This document shows positions 34,368-43,430 of a DNA stretch of 64,000 bases, one piece after another. The position numbers and the translations under genes are program-made. Positions within the stretch are counted from its first letter, which is position 1. Every line of letters starts with the position of its first letter. The notes under the pieces were generated by a model. That model was not told where the DNA came from. It searched no databases and saw nothing but the letters and a program-made list of their open reading frames with translations. Source of the DNA: a bacterium (GTDB lineage Bacteria > JAJVIF01); the NCBI GenBank assembly GCA_022072165.1, contig JAJVIF010000003.1:361204-425203 (forward strand), given 5' to 3'.

Positions 34368-35228
34368 ATGAGCACAACCCGTCCGCGACTGGTGCTGTCC
34401 GGCATTTTTGGCCGCATGGGCCAGGCCCTCGCCCCGCTACTGATGGCGGATCCCCGGATCGACCTGGTCGGGGGCATCTATGCCCCGCACGAGGAAGCTG
34501 AGACCTCCCCGTTCCGCGAAGAACTCGTCCACGCCGGAGTGGAACTCGATTCCAGCCCCATCGCCCTGTTGAATCTCATCGACGGTGCGGACATCTGGCT
34601 CGACTTCTCCAATCGTGAGGGAATTCGCTCCAATCTCGAGGCGGCCCTGCACAAGGGCGTGGACGCGCTGATCGGCGTGACCGGTTTCGATGACGAAGAA
34701 CGGCGCTGGCTTCGGGAGCTCCCCGCAGCGACCGGTCGTCGGGTCTGGTGGTGTCCCAACTTTTCGCTGGGGATGCTGGTGCTGAACGAAGCCGCCCGGC
34801 TCGCCCGGCAGTACTTCGGGGCGGTAGAGATTCTGGAACTGCACCACGACCGCAAGCTGGATGCCCCGTCAGGGTCGGCGGCTGCCACGGCGCGCCTGAT
34901 TGCGGCAGCGGGGGCCGCGCCAGGCGCCGCGGTCTACAGCCCGCCGGTGATGGCGGAGTCCTCACCGAGCGTCGGCAGCGCTATCGCTGCCAGCGCCCGG
35001 GGGATGGCGGTGCAGGAGGTACCAATCCACAGCATCCGACTCCCCGGTCTGCTGGCACATCAGCAGGTCTTTTTCGGGGGGACCGGAGAGACGCTGACCC
35101 TCACCCACGACACGCTGGACCGGTCGGCATTCGTGGAGGGGATCATCCGGGCAGCTCTGCATCTGCCGCAGCTGACCGGATACCAGGAAGGGCTGGAGCA
35201 GTTGCTCCAGTCCAATAGCCGGGGCTGA
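34368..35228 (+). CDS. dapB: 4-hydroxy-tetrahydrodipicolinate reductase
   Basis: 286 residues. The nucleotide-binding loop is LSGIFGRMGQAL (GxxGRMG), the catalytic/substrate motif is ELHHDRKLDAPSGSA (E-x-HHxxKxDAPSG), and HQQVFFGGTGETLTLTHD closes the fold. It carries out the NAD(P)H step of lysine/diaminopimelate synthesis. It is followed by asd, another enzyme of the same pathway. TATCAT ends only 6 bases before the ATG, which strongly suggests leaderless transcription or an internal promoter. Confidence 0.94.
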   Translation: MSTTRPRLVLSGIFGRMGQALAPLLMADPRIDLVGGIYAPHEEAETSPFREELVHAGVELDSSPIALLNLIDGADIWLDFSNREGIRSNLEAALHKGVDALIGVTGFDDEERRWLRELPAATGRRVWWCPNFSLGMLVLNEAARLARQYFGAVEILELHHDRKLDAPSGSAAATARLIAAAGAAPGAAVYSPPVMAESSPSVGSAIAASARGMAVQEVPIHSIRLPGLLAHQQVFFGGTGETLTLTHDTLDRSAFVEGIIRAALHLPQLTGYQEGLEQLLQSNSRG

Positions 35229-35264
35229 TGGCTTTCGCATGATTTGTGCCGCGACGGGGGCAGG

Positions 35265-36266
35265 ATGAGCCGCTTCACCAGACTACTGATCATGGGCGCG
35301 ACCGGCCTGGTGGGACGGGAGTTGCTCCGGCTCCTCGCGGAGCGGGAGTTCCCTTGTCCGGAGCTGGTGGTCGCGGCGTCTCCCGCCTCCGCCGGACGTC
35401 CGCTGCATCAGGGGGATCGACGGCTCACGATCCAGGATGTCACGCGGGTCGCGACCGGTCCGGGGGATCTCGTCTTTTTCACCGGCCACGATGATCTGGC
35501 GGCGGACCTGGTGCCGCAGGTAGTTGCGAGTGGCGCACTGGTGATCGACAATTCCGCGACTTTTCGTCAGGAGCCGTATGTCCCCCTGGTGGTCCCGGAG
35601 GTCAACGGCGCGGCACTTCAGCAGCATCAGGGACTCATCGCGAATCCCAACTGCACCACCATCACGTTTGTGGTGCCGCTCGCAGCATTGCAGGCCGCCT
35701 ATGGTCTGTGCTGGGTGAGTGTGGCGAGCTATCAGGCAATTTCCGGGGCTGGAACAGCGGCGTATGAAGATTTCCAGCAACGGCATGTGGAGATCGCATT
35801 GGAGGGTCGGAACAGTGATGCGTCCCGGCTGCCCCTGAACGTCATTCCGGCTATCGGGAGTGTCGGGGCGGATGGGAGTACGAGCGAAGAGACCAAGATG
35901 CGGCTGGAGACCCGCAAGATTTTGGGACTGCCGGACCTGCCGGTCTTTGGGACAGCAGTCCGGGTTCCGGTGCAGGTGGGGCATCTTTGTGCGGTGCATG
36001 TAGCGGTCGAGCGCGTACCGGCGGATGCCGATGCGGTCCGGGCGCTGCTGGCGTCAGCACCAGGGGTCGTGGTGCAGGATGACCCGGCGACGGGGCTCTG
36101 GCCGACGCCGGTGGGTGTCGCGGGCACTGATCCGGTGGCGGTGGGTCGCGTGCGTTTGCTGGAAGATGGGGTTATTGGGCTGGTGGCAGCGGCAGACAAT
36201 CTGCGGAAAGGGGCCGCGCTGAACGCGATTCAGATCGCGGAGGCCCTCCTCGCGCTCCCGGACTAA
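35265..36266 (+). CDS. asd: Aspartate-semialdehyde dehydrogenase
   Basis: 333 residues from ATG 35265, with GGGGCAGG directly upstream; an earlier start at 35244 adds only a few residues. NADP-binding GATGLVGRELL opens the protein. The catalytic Cys lies in LIANPNCTTI and the substrate segment in YQAISGAG. The His region reads RVPVQVGHLCAVHV. It makes aspartate semialdehyde for the lysine, threonine and methionine branches. It clusters with dapB. Confidence 0.94.
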   Translation: MSRFTRLLIMGATGLVGRELLRLLAEREFPCPELVVAASPASAGRPLHQGDRRLTIQDVTRVATGPGDLVFFTGHDDLAADLVPQVVASGALVIDNSATFRQEPYVPLVVPEVNGAALQQHQGLIANPNCTTITFVVPLAALQAAYGLCWVSVASYQAISGAGTAAYEDFQQRHVEIALEGRNSDASRLPLNVIPAIGSVGADGSTSEETKMRLETRKILGLPDLPVFGTAVRVPVQVGHLCAVHVAVERVPADADAVRALLASAPGVVVQDDPATGLWPTPVGVAGTDPVAVGRVRLLEDGVIGLVAAADNLRKGAALNAIQIAEALLALPD

Positions 36267-36408
36267 GGCGTCCCGGAGTCAAGACACGCCCGCAGCGCTG
36301 TCGCCTGCCGGATCCTCAGTTTCTCCCTCAAGTCAGATAGAATGGGAAGTTGCCCGCCGGATCGAGATGGCGGGCGATCCTGTGTCTGGCAAGGAGCCGG
36401 TGTCTCTC

Positions 36409-39400
36409 ATGGCTGCCCCGACTTTTCGTGCTGTCTGTAAACCCGATCTCATCCTCACCGAGGAAGAGACCATCTTGCGGTTCTGGCAGGAGCACCGGAT
36501 TTTCGAGCGGACCCTGGAAGCGACGGCTGACAAGCCGGCCTGGATCTTTTATGAGGGGCCGCCGACCGCCAACGGCGCTCCCCATGCCGGGCATGTCATC
36601 ACCCGGGCCATGAAGGACCTCTTCCCCCGCTTCAAAACGATGCAGGGCTTCCATGTCGCGCGGAAGGCGGGCTGGGATACCCACGGGTTGCCGGTGGAGA
36701 TCGAGGTCGAGAAAACACTGGGACTCTTCGACCACCGGGCCATCGAGGACTACGGGGTCGAGGCGTTCGCCGAAAAGTGCCGGGAGTCGGTCTGGAAGTA
36801 TCTGGACAAGTGGCAGGACCTGACCACCCGGATGGCCTACTGGATCGACATGGAGCGGCCCTATGTGACCTACTACCGGGACTACATCGAGTCTCTCTGG
36901 TGGATCATCCAGCAGATTCATAAGGCCGATTTGCTCTACCTGGGGCACAAAGTGGTGCCGTATTGCTGGCGCTGCGGATCGCCCCTGTCGAGCCATGAAG
37001 TCGCCCAGGGCTACAAGGACGTGCAGGACCCTTCGTTGACCGTGCTTTTTAAGCGGGTCGGGGAGGCGGACAGCTACTTCCTCGCCTGGACCACCACCCC
37101 CTGGACTCTCCCCAGCAACATGGCGCTGGCGGTAGGACCGGGCATCGACTATGTCCGGGTTCGGCTGGCCGATGGCCGGGAAGTGACACTCGCCGAATCC
37201 CGGGCGGCGGCGGTCCTGGGAGAGGCGTACACCGAAGAGGCGGTCCTCCGGCGCATGAAAGGGAAGGCCCTGGAGGGCGCCCGGTACGAGCCGCTGTATG
37301 ACGTCAGTGATCGCTGCCCTGAAGCGGGACAGGCGCACTATGTGGTGGCGGCAGATTTCGTGACGACCAGCGACGGCACCGGTATCGTGCACATCGCGCC
37401 GGGGTATGGCGAGGACGACTTCCAGGTCGGGCTGGGGCAGGGGATCCCCATGGTCCAGCGGGTGAGTGGCGATGGTCACTTCACCGCCGATGCGCCGGAG
37501 TTCCTGCGGGGGCTCTACTTCAAGGAGGCCGATAAGCCGGTCATCCAGGACCTCAAAGCACGCGGACAGGTCTGGGCGCAGCAGACCTACCAGCACAACT
37601 ACCCCCATTGCTATCGTCACGATGTGCCGCTGATCTATATGGCGACCGAAACCTGGTTCATCCGGACCACAGCGGTCCGGGACCTGTTGCTGGAAGCCAA
37701 CCGGCAGATCCACTGGGTCCCGGAGACTATCGGGACCGGTCGCTTTGGGAACTTCCTGGAGAACAATGTCGACTGGGCGCTCTCCCGGAATCGCTTCTGG
37801 GGGACCCCGTTGCCGATCTGGACCGGGCGGACCGATGATGGGACCGATGTGATCCGGGTCGTGGGGAGCCTGAAGGAGCTGGAGTCGCTCTGCGGTCGGG
37901 ACCTCAGCGGCGTAGACCTCCACCGGCCGTTCATTGATGCCGTGACCTTCCAGGACCCGGAGCATGGCTGCGACATGCGCCGGGTGGAGATGGTGGCGGA
38001 CTGCTGGTTCGATTCCGGTGCGATGCCGATCGCGCAGGCGGACTGGCCGCGCAAGAAGAGCGCCGATGGCGGACTCGTCACCGGGTACCCCGCGGACTTC
38101 ATCTGCGAAGCGATCGATCAGACCCGGGGCTGGTTCTACACCCTGCACGCGATCGCCTGCCTGCTGCATCACATCGCGAATCGCCCGGAGCAACTGGAGA
38201 ATCCGGACCTGGCACCGTTCCGCGCCTCGCCCATCAGCTACCGGAACTGCCTCGTGCTGGGACACGTCCTCGACAAAGAGGGCCTGAAGATGTCCAAGTC
38301 CAAGGGGAATGTCGTTGACTCGATGGAGGTCATCAGCGAGTTTGGCGCGGATGCCATGCGCTGGTACTTCTATGGCAACACCGATCCCTGGACCCCTCAG
38401 CGGTACTACAAAGATGGTGTCCGGGAAGCGAACCGGCAGTTCCTGCTGATGCTCCGGAATGTCGCGAGCTTCTTCGCCACCTACGCCACCATCGATGGCT
38501 ACGACCCGACACAGCCGGTCGCCGGACCCTTGCCGGAGCTCGATCGCTGGATTCTGTCGCGTCTGCAGGGGACCATCCGGACGGTCACTGAATCACTGGA
38601 ACGAATCGATGTCCTCCCGGCGGCACAGGCGCTGGTCCAGTTCACGGATCATCTCTCGAACTGGTGGCTCCGCCGGAGCCGGCATCGCTTCTGGAGTGGC
38701 ACCCGGGGCGTGGAGAAGTGGACCGCGTACTCCACCCTGCATACCTGCCTCGCGACACTCAGCCGGCTGATCGCGCCCTTTACGCCGTTCCTGGCTGAAG
38801 AACTGCATCAGGGACTGGTGCGGGTCGCGGACCCCACCGCAGCGGAGTCGGTCCATCTGCTCTCCTGGCCCGTCGCGGACCCCTCGCTGGAGGATGCTGC
38901 CCTGGAGAGTGCGATGGCGACGGTCCTGCAGGTGGTGACCCTCGGACGCGCCGCCCGGGCCCATCATCAGTTGCGGGTTCGACAGCCCCTGCGCCGCCTC
39001 GAAGTCATCGTGGCGGATCCTTCCCAGCGGGCGGCGATTGAGCAGCACGCGAAGGTCATTGGCGAAGAGCTGAATGTCGAGCTGGTAGAGCTCGCGACCA
39101 ATCCCGATGACTACGTCACCTTCAGTGCGAAGCCGCTCTTCCCGGTACTGGGACCCCGCTTTGGGAAAGCGATGAAGGATGTCGCTGCGGCGGTCGCCGC
39201 GCTCCCCAAGACGCAGATCCAGCAGATCGCGCTGGGGACCATCGAGACCGTGGAGATCCCGGTGGCCAGTGAGACGGCAATCCTGAGTCGTGACGAGCTG
39301 GAGCTCCGGGTCGAGGCCCGGGAGGGGTATGTCGCGGAGATGGCCGGGGGCCTGAGTGTGGTCCTCGATACGCACATCACCGAAGTTTTGCGACGCAAGG

Positions 39401-39690
39401 GCTGGGCGCGGGAAGTCGTCCATCTGGTGAGCGAGGTCCGCAAGCAGCACGACCTCCCCTATCAGGCCCGCATCCAGGTGCAGCTGATCACAGATGCGCC
39501 ACTGGCAGCTGCAGTGGAGCTGCATCGGGAATACGTCATGGGCGAAACGCTGATGGCGACCCTGAAGGTTCTGGGCCCCGAAGCAAGTCTCGCGCCGGAC
39601 TGTCAGATCACCGAGAGCGGCGATATCGAGGGGCATCCGGTGCAGGTGGGGCTCGTGATCCTGCCGGTGGAAGCCGGTATCGCGACCTGA
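36409..39690 (+). CDS. ileS: Isoleucyl-tRNA synthetase (eukaryote-like, type 2)
   Basis: 1093 residues from ATG 36409 (AAGGAG upstream, spacing a little long); ATG 36367 is an alternative. The class I HIGH-like motif is GAPHAGHVITRAMKD, preceded by FYEGPPTANG. GWDTHGLPVEIEVEK and the editing-domain segment TTPWTLPSNMAL are present, and KMSKSKGN lies at about 627. The C-terminal region contains FPVLGPRFGKAMKDV, typical of the IleS2 group. These are often less sensitive to mupirocin (family knowledge). I see no T-box in the short leader. Confidence 0.95.
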   Translation: MAAPTFRAVCKPDLILTEEETILRFWQEHRIFERTLEATADKPAWIFYEGPPTANGAPHAGHVITRAMKDLFPRFKTMQGFHVARKAGWDTHGLPVEIEVEKTLGLFDHRAIEDYGVEAFAEKCRESVWKYLDKWQDLTTRMAYWIDMERPYVTYYRDYIESLWWIIQQIHKADLLYLGHKVVPYCWRCGSPLSSHEVAQGYKDVQDPSLTVLFKRVGEADSYFLAWTTTPWTLPSNMALAVGPGIDYVRVRLADGREVTLAESRAAAVLGEAYTEEAVLRRMKGKALEGARYEPLYDVSDRCPEAGQAHYVVAADFVTTSDGTGIVHIAPGYGEDDFQVGLGQGIPMVQRVSGDGHFTADAPEFLRGLYFKEADKPVIQDLKARGQVWAQQTYQHNYPHCYRHDVPLIYMATETWFIRTTAVRDLLLEANRQIHWVPETIGTGRFGNFLENNVDWALSRNRFWGTPLPIWTGRTDDGTDVIRVVGSLKELESLCGRDLSGVDLHRPFIDAVTFQDPEHGCDMRRVEMVADCWFDSGAMPIAQADWPRKKSADGGLVTGYPADFICEAIDQTRGWFYTLHAIACLLHHIANRPEQLENPDLAPFRASPISYRNCLVLGHVLDKEGLKMSKSKGNVVDSMEVISEFGADAMRWYFYGNTDPWTPQRYYKDGVREANRQFLLMLRNVASFFATYATIDGYDPTQPVAGPLPELDRWILSRLQGTIRTVTESLERIDVLPAAQALVQFTDHLSNWWLRRSRHRFWSGTRGVEKWTAYSTLHTCLATLSRLIAPFTPFLAEELHQGLVRVADPTAAESVHLLSWPVADPSLEDAALESAMATVLQVVTLGRAARAHHQLRVRQPLRRLEVIVADPSQRAAIEQHAKVIGEELNVELVELATNPDDYVTFSAKPLFPVLGPRFGKAMKDVAAAVAALPKTQIQQIALGTIETVEIPVASETAILSRDELELRVEAREGYVAEMAGGLSVVLDTHITEVLRRKGWAREVVHLVSEVRKQHDLPYQARIQVQLITDAPLAAAVELHREYVMGETLMATLKVLGPEASLAPDCQITESGDIEGHPVQVGLVILPVEAGIAT

Positions 39691-39776
39691 GGCATCGGCT
39701 CAGGGGTGTCGGGGATTTGGGCAGGGGGCCGTCATGGATGGCCCCCGCCTCGTATACTTGACACTGAGCAATCCTC

Positions 39777-41078
39777 GTGGCCAGTACACCTCCCCAGACT
39801 TCTTTTCGCTGGTTTCGTCCGGTTCTGCGCCGGACGGAGTATGTCTATGCCGATGAACTCCTGCTGAAAGAACGTCGCAATCTGGCGCGTCGCTGGTGGG
39901 CGACCTTCGGGACTGCTTACGGGGTCGCGCTGTTGCTCATCGGCCTGGGCTGGTGGCAGAACGGTGTCGCCATCCTGCAGCGCGAGGACGCCAGGCTCTT
40001 TGTGATCTCGGTCCTGGGGATTCCCCTGGCCGGAGCGCTGGTGGGATTTATCGTCTGGTGGCTCTGGCTCATGCAGCGACCCCTGCGGCACTACTCCTTC
40101 TCGCCAGGACACAAAGCGGGGACGGCATTTCGGCTGGCGCTGGGGACCGTGGCGGAGTGTGGCTGGACCCCCTGGGAGATCGACTACGACCATTTCGTGA
40201 TTGTCGCCCTGTCGCCGGAGGGGATGTACGAGGGGATTCCACCGCAGGTCGTGACCGTCTTCTGCTCGTATGTATCGGAGCGGACCTCCGAGATCCGGGT
40301 GCAGTCGCGCTTCGTGGAAGCGACCCGGGTGGGGGACATCCGACGCATCCACGCGAGAAATGTTGGGACCTTCGCGAAGCGGTACCGCGAGCTGGCGGAT
40401 CGGGCGACTGACCCCACGCTGGCCATGCCCCATCCACTGGCGCGTCTCAAAGGGCGACTGCCCGAAGAACAGCTGCTGGCGTTCCAGGATCTGGGCGAGC
40501 CCCGCGCCCGAGCTCGTTTCTGGGCATTGTGGGTCTTTCTGACCGTGGTCGCCGGGGTGATGCTCCATCTGCAGCCCTGGCTGAATCCGTGGATGGCCTG
40601 GCCCCTGACTTTCATCGCTGCCGGGGGCTTCCAGTTCCTGCTTTCTGAACAGTGGAAGGCGCAGCAGCATCACGCTCTGACCCATGCCACCGCGACGGTC
40701 ATCGCGAATCCATTAGCCAGTCGCGAGCTGCTCTGGCGTCGCATCGATGGGCTCGCGGCGGCACAGCGCTGGATCCTGCATGAAGAAGTCGACAGCGACA
40801 CGCGCCTTTATCGGGAGCGTCAGCCTGCCGGCGGCTATCCGGGCACTTACTTCCTGCTGCAGACCACTCGAAACGATGCCGGGATCGAGCAGCTGCTGGC
40901 GGTGGCCCTGCCGGAGTGGGGGTTGCTGACCGCGCTGATGCCGCAGGTGTATGCCCCGTTCCAGTTGCTGGCGATCATGCAGGCGATTCGCAAGGGGGTG
41001 CCGGTCAAAGAACAGGCGCCCCTGGGAGTCGGGGCGCCGTTGATGCCAGCTACTACGCTGCCGGAGCGGTCGCTCTAG
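39777..41078 (+). CDS. Membrane protein of unknown function
   Basis: 433 residues from GTG 39777, with four transmembrane helices in two pairs (about 45-62 and 78-98, then about 245-260 and 268-284). A long soluble domain lies between the pairs and another at the C-terminus. No motif recognised. TATACT (39753-39758) is a likely -10 box. Its stop codon shares CTAG with the stop of the convergent etfA gene. Confidence 0.65.
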   Translation: MASTPPQTSFRWFRPVLRRTEYVYADELLLKERRNLARRWWATFGTAYGVALLLIGLGWWQNGVAILQREDARLFVISVLGIPLAGALVGFIVWWLWLMQRPLRHYSFSPGHKAGTAFRLALGTVAECGWTPWEIDYDHFVIVALSPEGMYEGIPPQVVTVFCSYVSERTSEIRVQSRFVEATRVGDIRRIHARNVGTFAKRYRELADRATDPTLAMPHPLARLKGRLPEEQLLAFQDLGEPRARARFWALWVFLTVVAGVMLHLQPWLNPWMAWPLTFIAAGGFQFLLSEQWKAQQHHALTHATATVIANPLASRELLWRRIDGLAAAQRWILHEEVDSDTRLYRERQPAGGYPGTYFLLQTTRNDAGIEQLLAVALPEWGLLTALMPQVYAPFQLLAIMQAIRKGVPVKEQAPLGVGAPLMPATTLPERSL

Positions 41079-42037
41079 CCCTTCGCTGCCTTTACCGCCG
41101 CCGTGAGCTGTGGCAGGACCTCGAAGAGATCCCCTACGATGCCGAAGTCGGCGATTTTGAAGATGGGAGCATTGGGGTCGCTGTTGATGGCGACGATGTA
41201 CCGCGAACTGCTCATCCCCGCCAGATGCTGGATCGCGCCACTGATGCCGACCGCGATGTAGAGCTTGGGGGAGACAGTCTTGCCGGTTTGTCCGACCTGA
41301 TGATGATGGGCGATCCAGCCGGAGTCGACCACGGCCCGGGAGGCTCCCAGCGCTGCGCCGAGGGCATCGGCGAGCTCCTGCAGGGGGCCCCAGTTTTCCG
41401 GACCCCGGATCCCCCGACCCCCCGCCACGATGATCTCCGCATCGCTCAGTTCCACTTTGCCATTGCCGCCACTCCCGAGGGCTTCCAGCAGCGTCCTGGC
41501 AATCTGCCCGATAGCAGGTGTGTGATTCGTGACCGGAGCAGGGGCTCCGCCTGGCGCAGCGGCGACGAAAGCGTTGGGTCGAATGCTCAGACAGGCGGGC
41601 TGGGCGGTGATGCGGACGGTCGCGATCCCTTTGCCGGAGAGGACCGGCCGGGTGATATCGGCCGTGTCGCCGTTCACATTCAGACCGGTGATGTCGGTCG
41701 CCATGCCGCCGCCCAGGCGCTCAGCGAGGCGGGGGAGCCAGTCGCGGGCCTCGGTGGAATGTCCAGCGACGATGGCAGTCGCGCCAAGGCTCTGGACGAG
41801 TCCTGTCAGGGCCGCGACCCAGCCATCGGGGGAGTACGCGCCAAGCTCGGGGGCGGTGAGGGCGTGGACCGCGCTGACCGGCCAGCTGGCGGCTTCCTCC
41901 GCCAGCGAGGAGGTGTCTGCACCCAGGACCGCGATGGCCACCGGCGCTCCGCCAGCCAGTTGGTGGGCTGCGGTCACCAGTTCGCCAAGATTTTTCTTGA
42001 GGTGGCCATCTTTGGCTTCAGCGACGATCAGGATCAT
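41075..42037 (-). CDS. etfA: Electron transfer flavoprotein alpha subunit
   Basis: 320 residues, the usual EtfA size. The C-terminal FAD-binding half is fully conserved: [44 protein letters not shown] and [11 protein letters not shown], then ADFGIVGD. With EtfB it accepts electrons from acyl-CoA or other dehydrogenases and passes them to the quinone pool, usually via ETF:quinone oxidoreductase (not in the window). It is last in the three-gene operon. Confidence 0.96.
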   Translation of the reverse strand: MILIVAEAKDGHLKKNLGELVTAAHQLAGGAPVAIAVLGADTSSLAEEAASWPVSAVHALTAPELGAYSPDGWVAALTGLVQSLGATAIVAGHSTEARDWLPRLAERLGGGMATDITGLNVNGDTADITRPVLSGKGIATVRITAQPACLSIRPNAFVAAAPGGAPAPVTNHTPAIGQIARTLLEALGSGGNGKVELSDAEIIVAGGRGIRGPENWGPLQELADALGAALGASRAVVDSGWIAHHHQVGQTGKTVSPKLYIAVGISGAIQHLAGMSSSRYIVAINSDPNAPIFKIADFGIVGDLFEVLPQLTAAVKAAKG

Positions 42038-42109
42038 GTTGCGGCTCCTTTAGCGAACGACAGACACCGACAGTAGGCAAGCGCGATGGTGGATCGATGC
42101 TCCCGGGAC

Positions 42110-42889
42110 TCAGAGGACCCCGGCTTCGGATTTCAGGAAAGCGATCAGGTCCGGCACGCCGGCGGCCCCTTCCGCGATGCGCCCGGCCTGCTTCGGAGGC
42201 GGGGGGACGATGCTCTGGAGGGCGACCCGGGGGGCGACAGCGGCGGCATCGAGGCCGAGGTCGGCCAGCGACTTGCGGTCCAGCGGCTTTTTCTTGACGG
42301 CCATGATGTCTTTGAGGGAGGGGTAGCGGGGCTCGTTTAGCCCCTTCTGGGTGGTGATGACCGCCGGCAGCTGTACCTGAACTTTCGCTGCGCCCCCTTC
42401 GATTTCGGAGGTGACGGTCGCGGTGCGGGCGGCGGCATCGATGTCGAGTCCGGTGGCGAGCTGGACATGGGGCCAGCCGGCACGTTCGGCCAGCAGGAGG
42501 GGGGTCTGGGCGTTATTGAAGTCGACCCCTTGCTGCCCTGCCAGGATGAGGTCGCAGCCGCCGAGGGAGTCGATGACTTTCTGCAGGACCACCGCGATGG
42601 CGTGGGCATCGGCCCCCTCCAGGGCGTCATCCCAGATCAGCAGCCCCCGGTCGGGACCCATGGCGAGGATCTTCTCCATGGTCTTGCGGGCGCGCTCTTT
42701 CCCGATGGTCACCAGCACGACCTCGGTGTCTGCCCCGAGCTTCTCTTTGAGCTGGACCGCCGCTTCCACCGCGTATTCGTCGTAGGGATTCGCGACCCAC
42801 TTGATGGTCTCCTCGACGATCCGGCCATTGGCGATGTCAGGGCGTGTCCCGGTATCGGGGACTTCCTTGAGGAGAGCGACGATCCGCAT
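42110..42889 (-). CDS. etfB: Electron transfer flavoprotein beta subunit
   Basis: 259 residues. It starts MRIVALLKEVPDTG and contains NPYDEYAVEAAVQLKE, ILAGQQGVDFNNAQTPLLLAE and a Lys-rich C-terminal MAVKKKPL segment typical of EtfB (AMP-binding subunit). It overlaps the preceding small gene by one base (TGATG) and is followed by etfA, forming the ETF heterodimer. Confidence 0.95.
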   Translation of the reverse strand: MRIVALLKEVPDTGTRPDIANGRIVEETIKWVANPYDEYAVEAAVQLKEKLGADTEVVLVTIGKERARKTMEKILAMGPDRGLLIWDDALEGADAHAIAVVLQKVIDSLGGCDLILAGQQGVDFNNAQTPLLLAERAGWPHVQLATGLDIDAAARTATVTSEIEGGAAKVQVQLPAVITTQKGLNEPRYPSLKDIMAVKKKPLDRKSLADLGLDAAAVAPRVALQSIVPPPPKQAGRIAEGAAGVPDLIAFLKSEAGVL

Positions 42890-43107
42890 CAGGCGGCTCC
42901 TTCGGCAGGGGGGAGAAGAGCGAGGCCGAGTCGAAGGGCCTCATCTTCCAGTTGCTGCCGCGCCAGCAGGCGCTGAGTTTCGAGAAAGTGGAAAGTGGCG
43001 GCGAGGAACTCATCGGCAGTCGCCTGCCGGGCCTGGGCATAGAAGGCGGTGGCCTGTTCCTCGAGCGCCAGGGCCTGCCGGAGCAGGTCGGCCTCACCTT
43101 GTGACAT
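42889..43107 (-). CDS. Small helical protein preceding etfB
   Basis: 72 residues, mostly Ala/Leu/Glu/Gln-rich helix, with LEEQATAFYAQARQ recalling one helix of ferritin-like or rubrerythrin proteins. It is too short for a four-helix bundle on its own. GGAGGG lies about 10 bases upstream. The start codon falls inside the CRP-like palindrome, so regulator binding would cover it. Function unknown. It is translationally coupled to etfB. Confidence 0.6.
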   Translation of the reverse strand: MSQGEADLLRQALALEEQATAFYAQARQATADEFLAATFHFLETQRLLARQQLEDEALRLGLALLPPAEGAA

Positions 43108-43117
43108 TTTTCACAAG
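43098..43117. promoter_or_regulatory. CRP/FNR-family operator at the ETF operon
   Basis: On the minus strand this reads CTTGTGA-AAAATG-TCACAAG: a 7-bp inverted repeat with the CRP-type core TGTGA-N6-TCACA. The same half-sites occur at the cbb3 operon (3828-3847). It lies about 30 bases downstream of the predicted transcription start and contains the start codon of the first gene, so binding would most simply repress. Confidence 0.7.
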
Positions 43118-43146
43118 CCCTCCGGGTTGTCAATCGGTGCCCCTTC

Positions 43147-43175
43147 TTTATAGGGAGTGGTGTGAGGGAGGGCAA
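43147..43175 (-). promoter_or_regulatory. Predicted promoter of the ETF operon
   Basis: On the minus strand: -35 TTGCCC (43175-43170), 17-base spacer, -10 TATAAA (43152-43147), start near 43140. It is a good match to a housekeeping promoter and lies upstream of the operator. Confidence 0.6.
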
Positions 43176-43250
43176 GTCCTGGCGGGGGAGAGGGGGGAGA
43201 TTGGGGAAAGACACGGGGAAGGCAGGCAGCGGAATCGGGGAAACATCGGG

Positions 43251-43287
43251 GTAAACGAAAACCCCCACCGGTTGGCGACGGCGGGGG
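43251..43287 (-). terminator. Intrinsic terminator downstream of the VanW operon
   Basis: On the minus strand CCCCCGCCG pairs with CGGTGGGGG (one G-U) and is followed by TTTTCGTTT. It ends the 50325-43431 operon. The 140 bases between it and the vanW stop contain no gene I can support. Confidence 0.75.
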
Positions 43288-43430
43288 CTTCCTCTCTCGT
43301 CTCGCTCTGCGCAAACCCTCGGGGCTCGACCCCCCGAAGGCGGAGGTGCATGCGCACATCAGGTAGCTTGTATGAGTAGAGTCGGCCCCGCCGGGCGATT
43401 TGTGACCAGCCGCGGCCAAAAATTTTTCAG

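Noticed and set aside
36267-36408. T-box leader for ileS
   Set aside because: The gap is only about 140 bases, has no T-box consensus (UGGNACC) and no terminator/antiterminator pair.
43288-43430. Possible tRNA-like or gene remnant (GGTCGAGCCCC) on the minus strand
   Set aside because: No cloverleaf can be formed and no start codon with coding-like sequence follows; only the adjacent terminator is supported.
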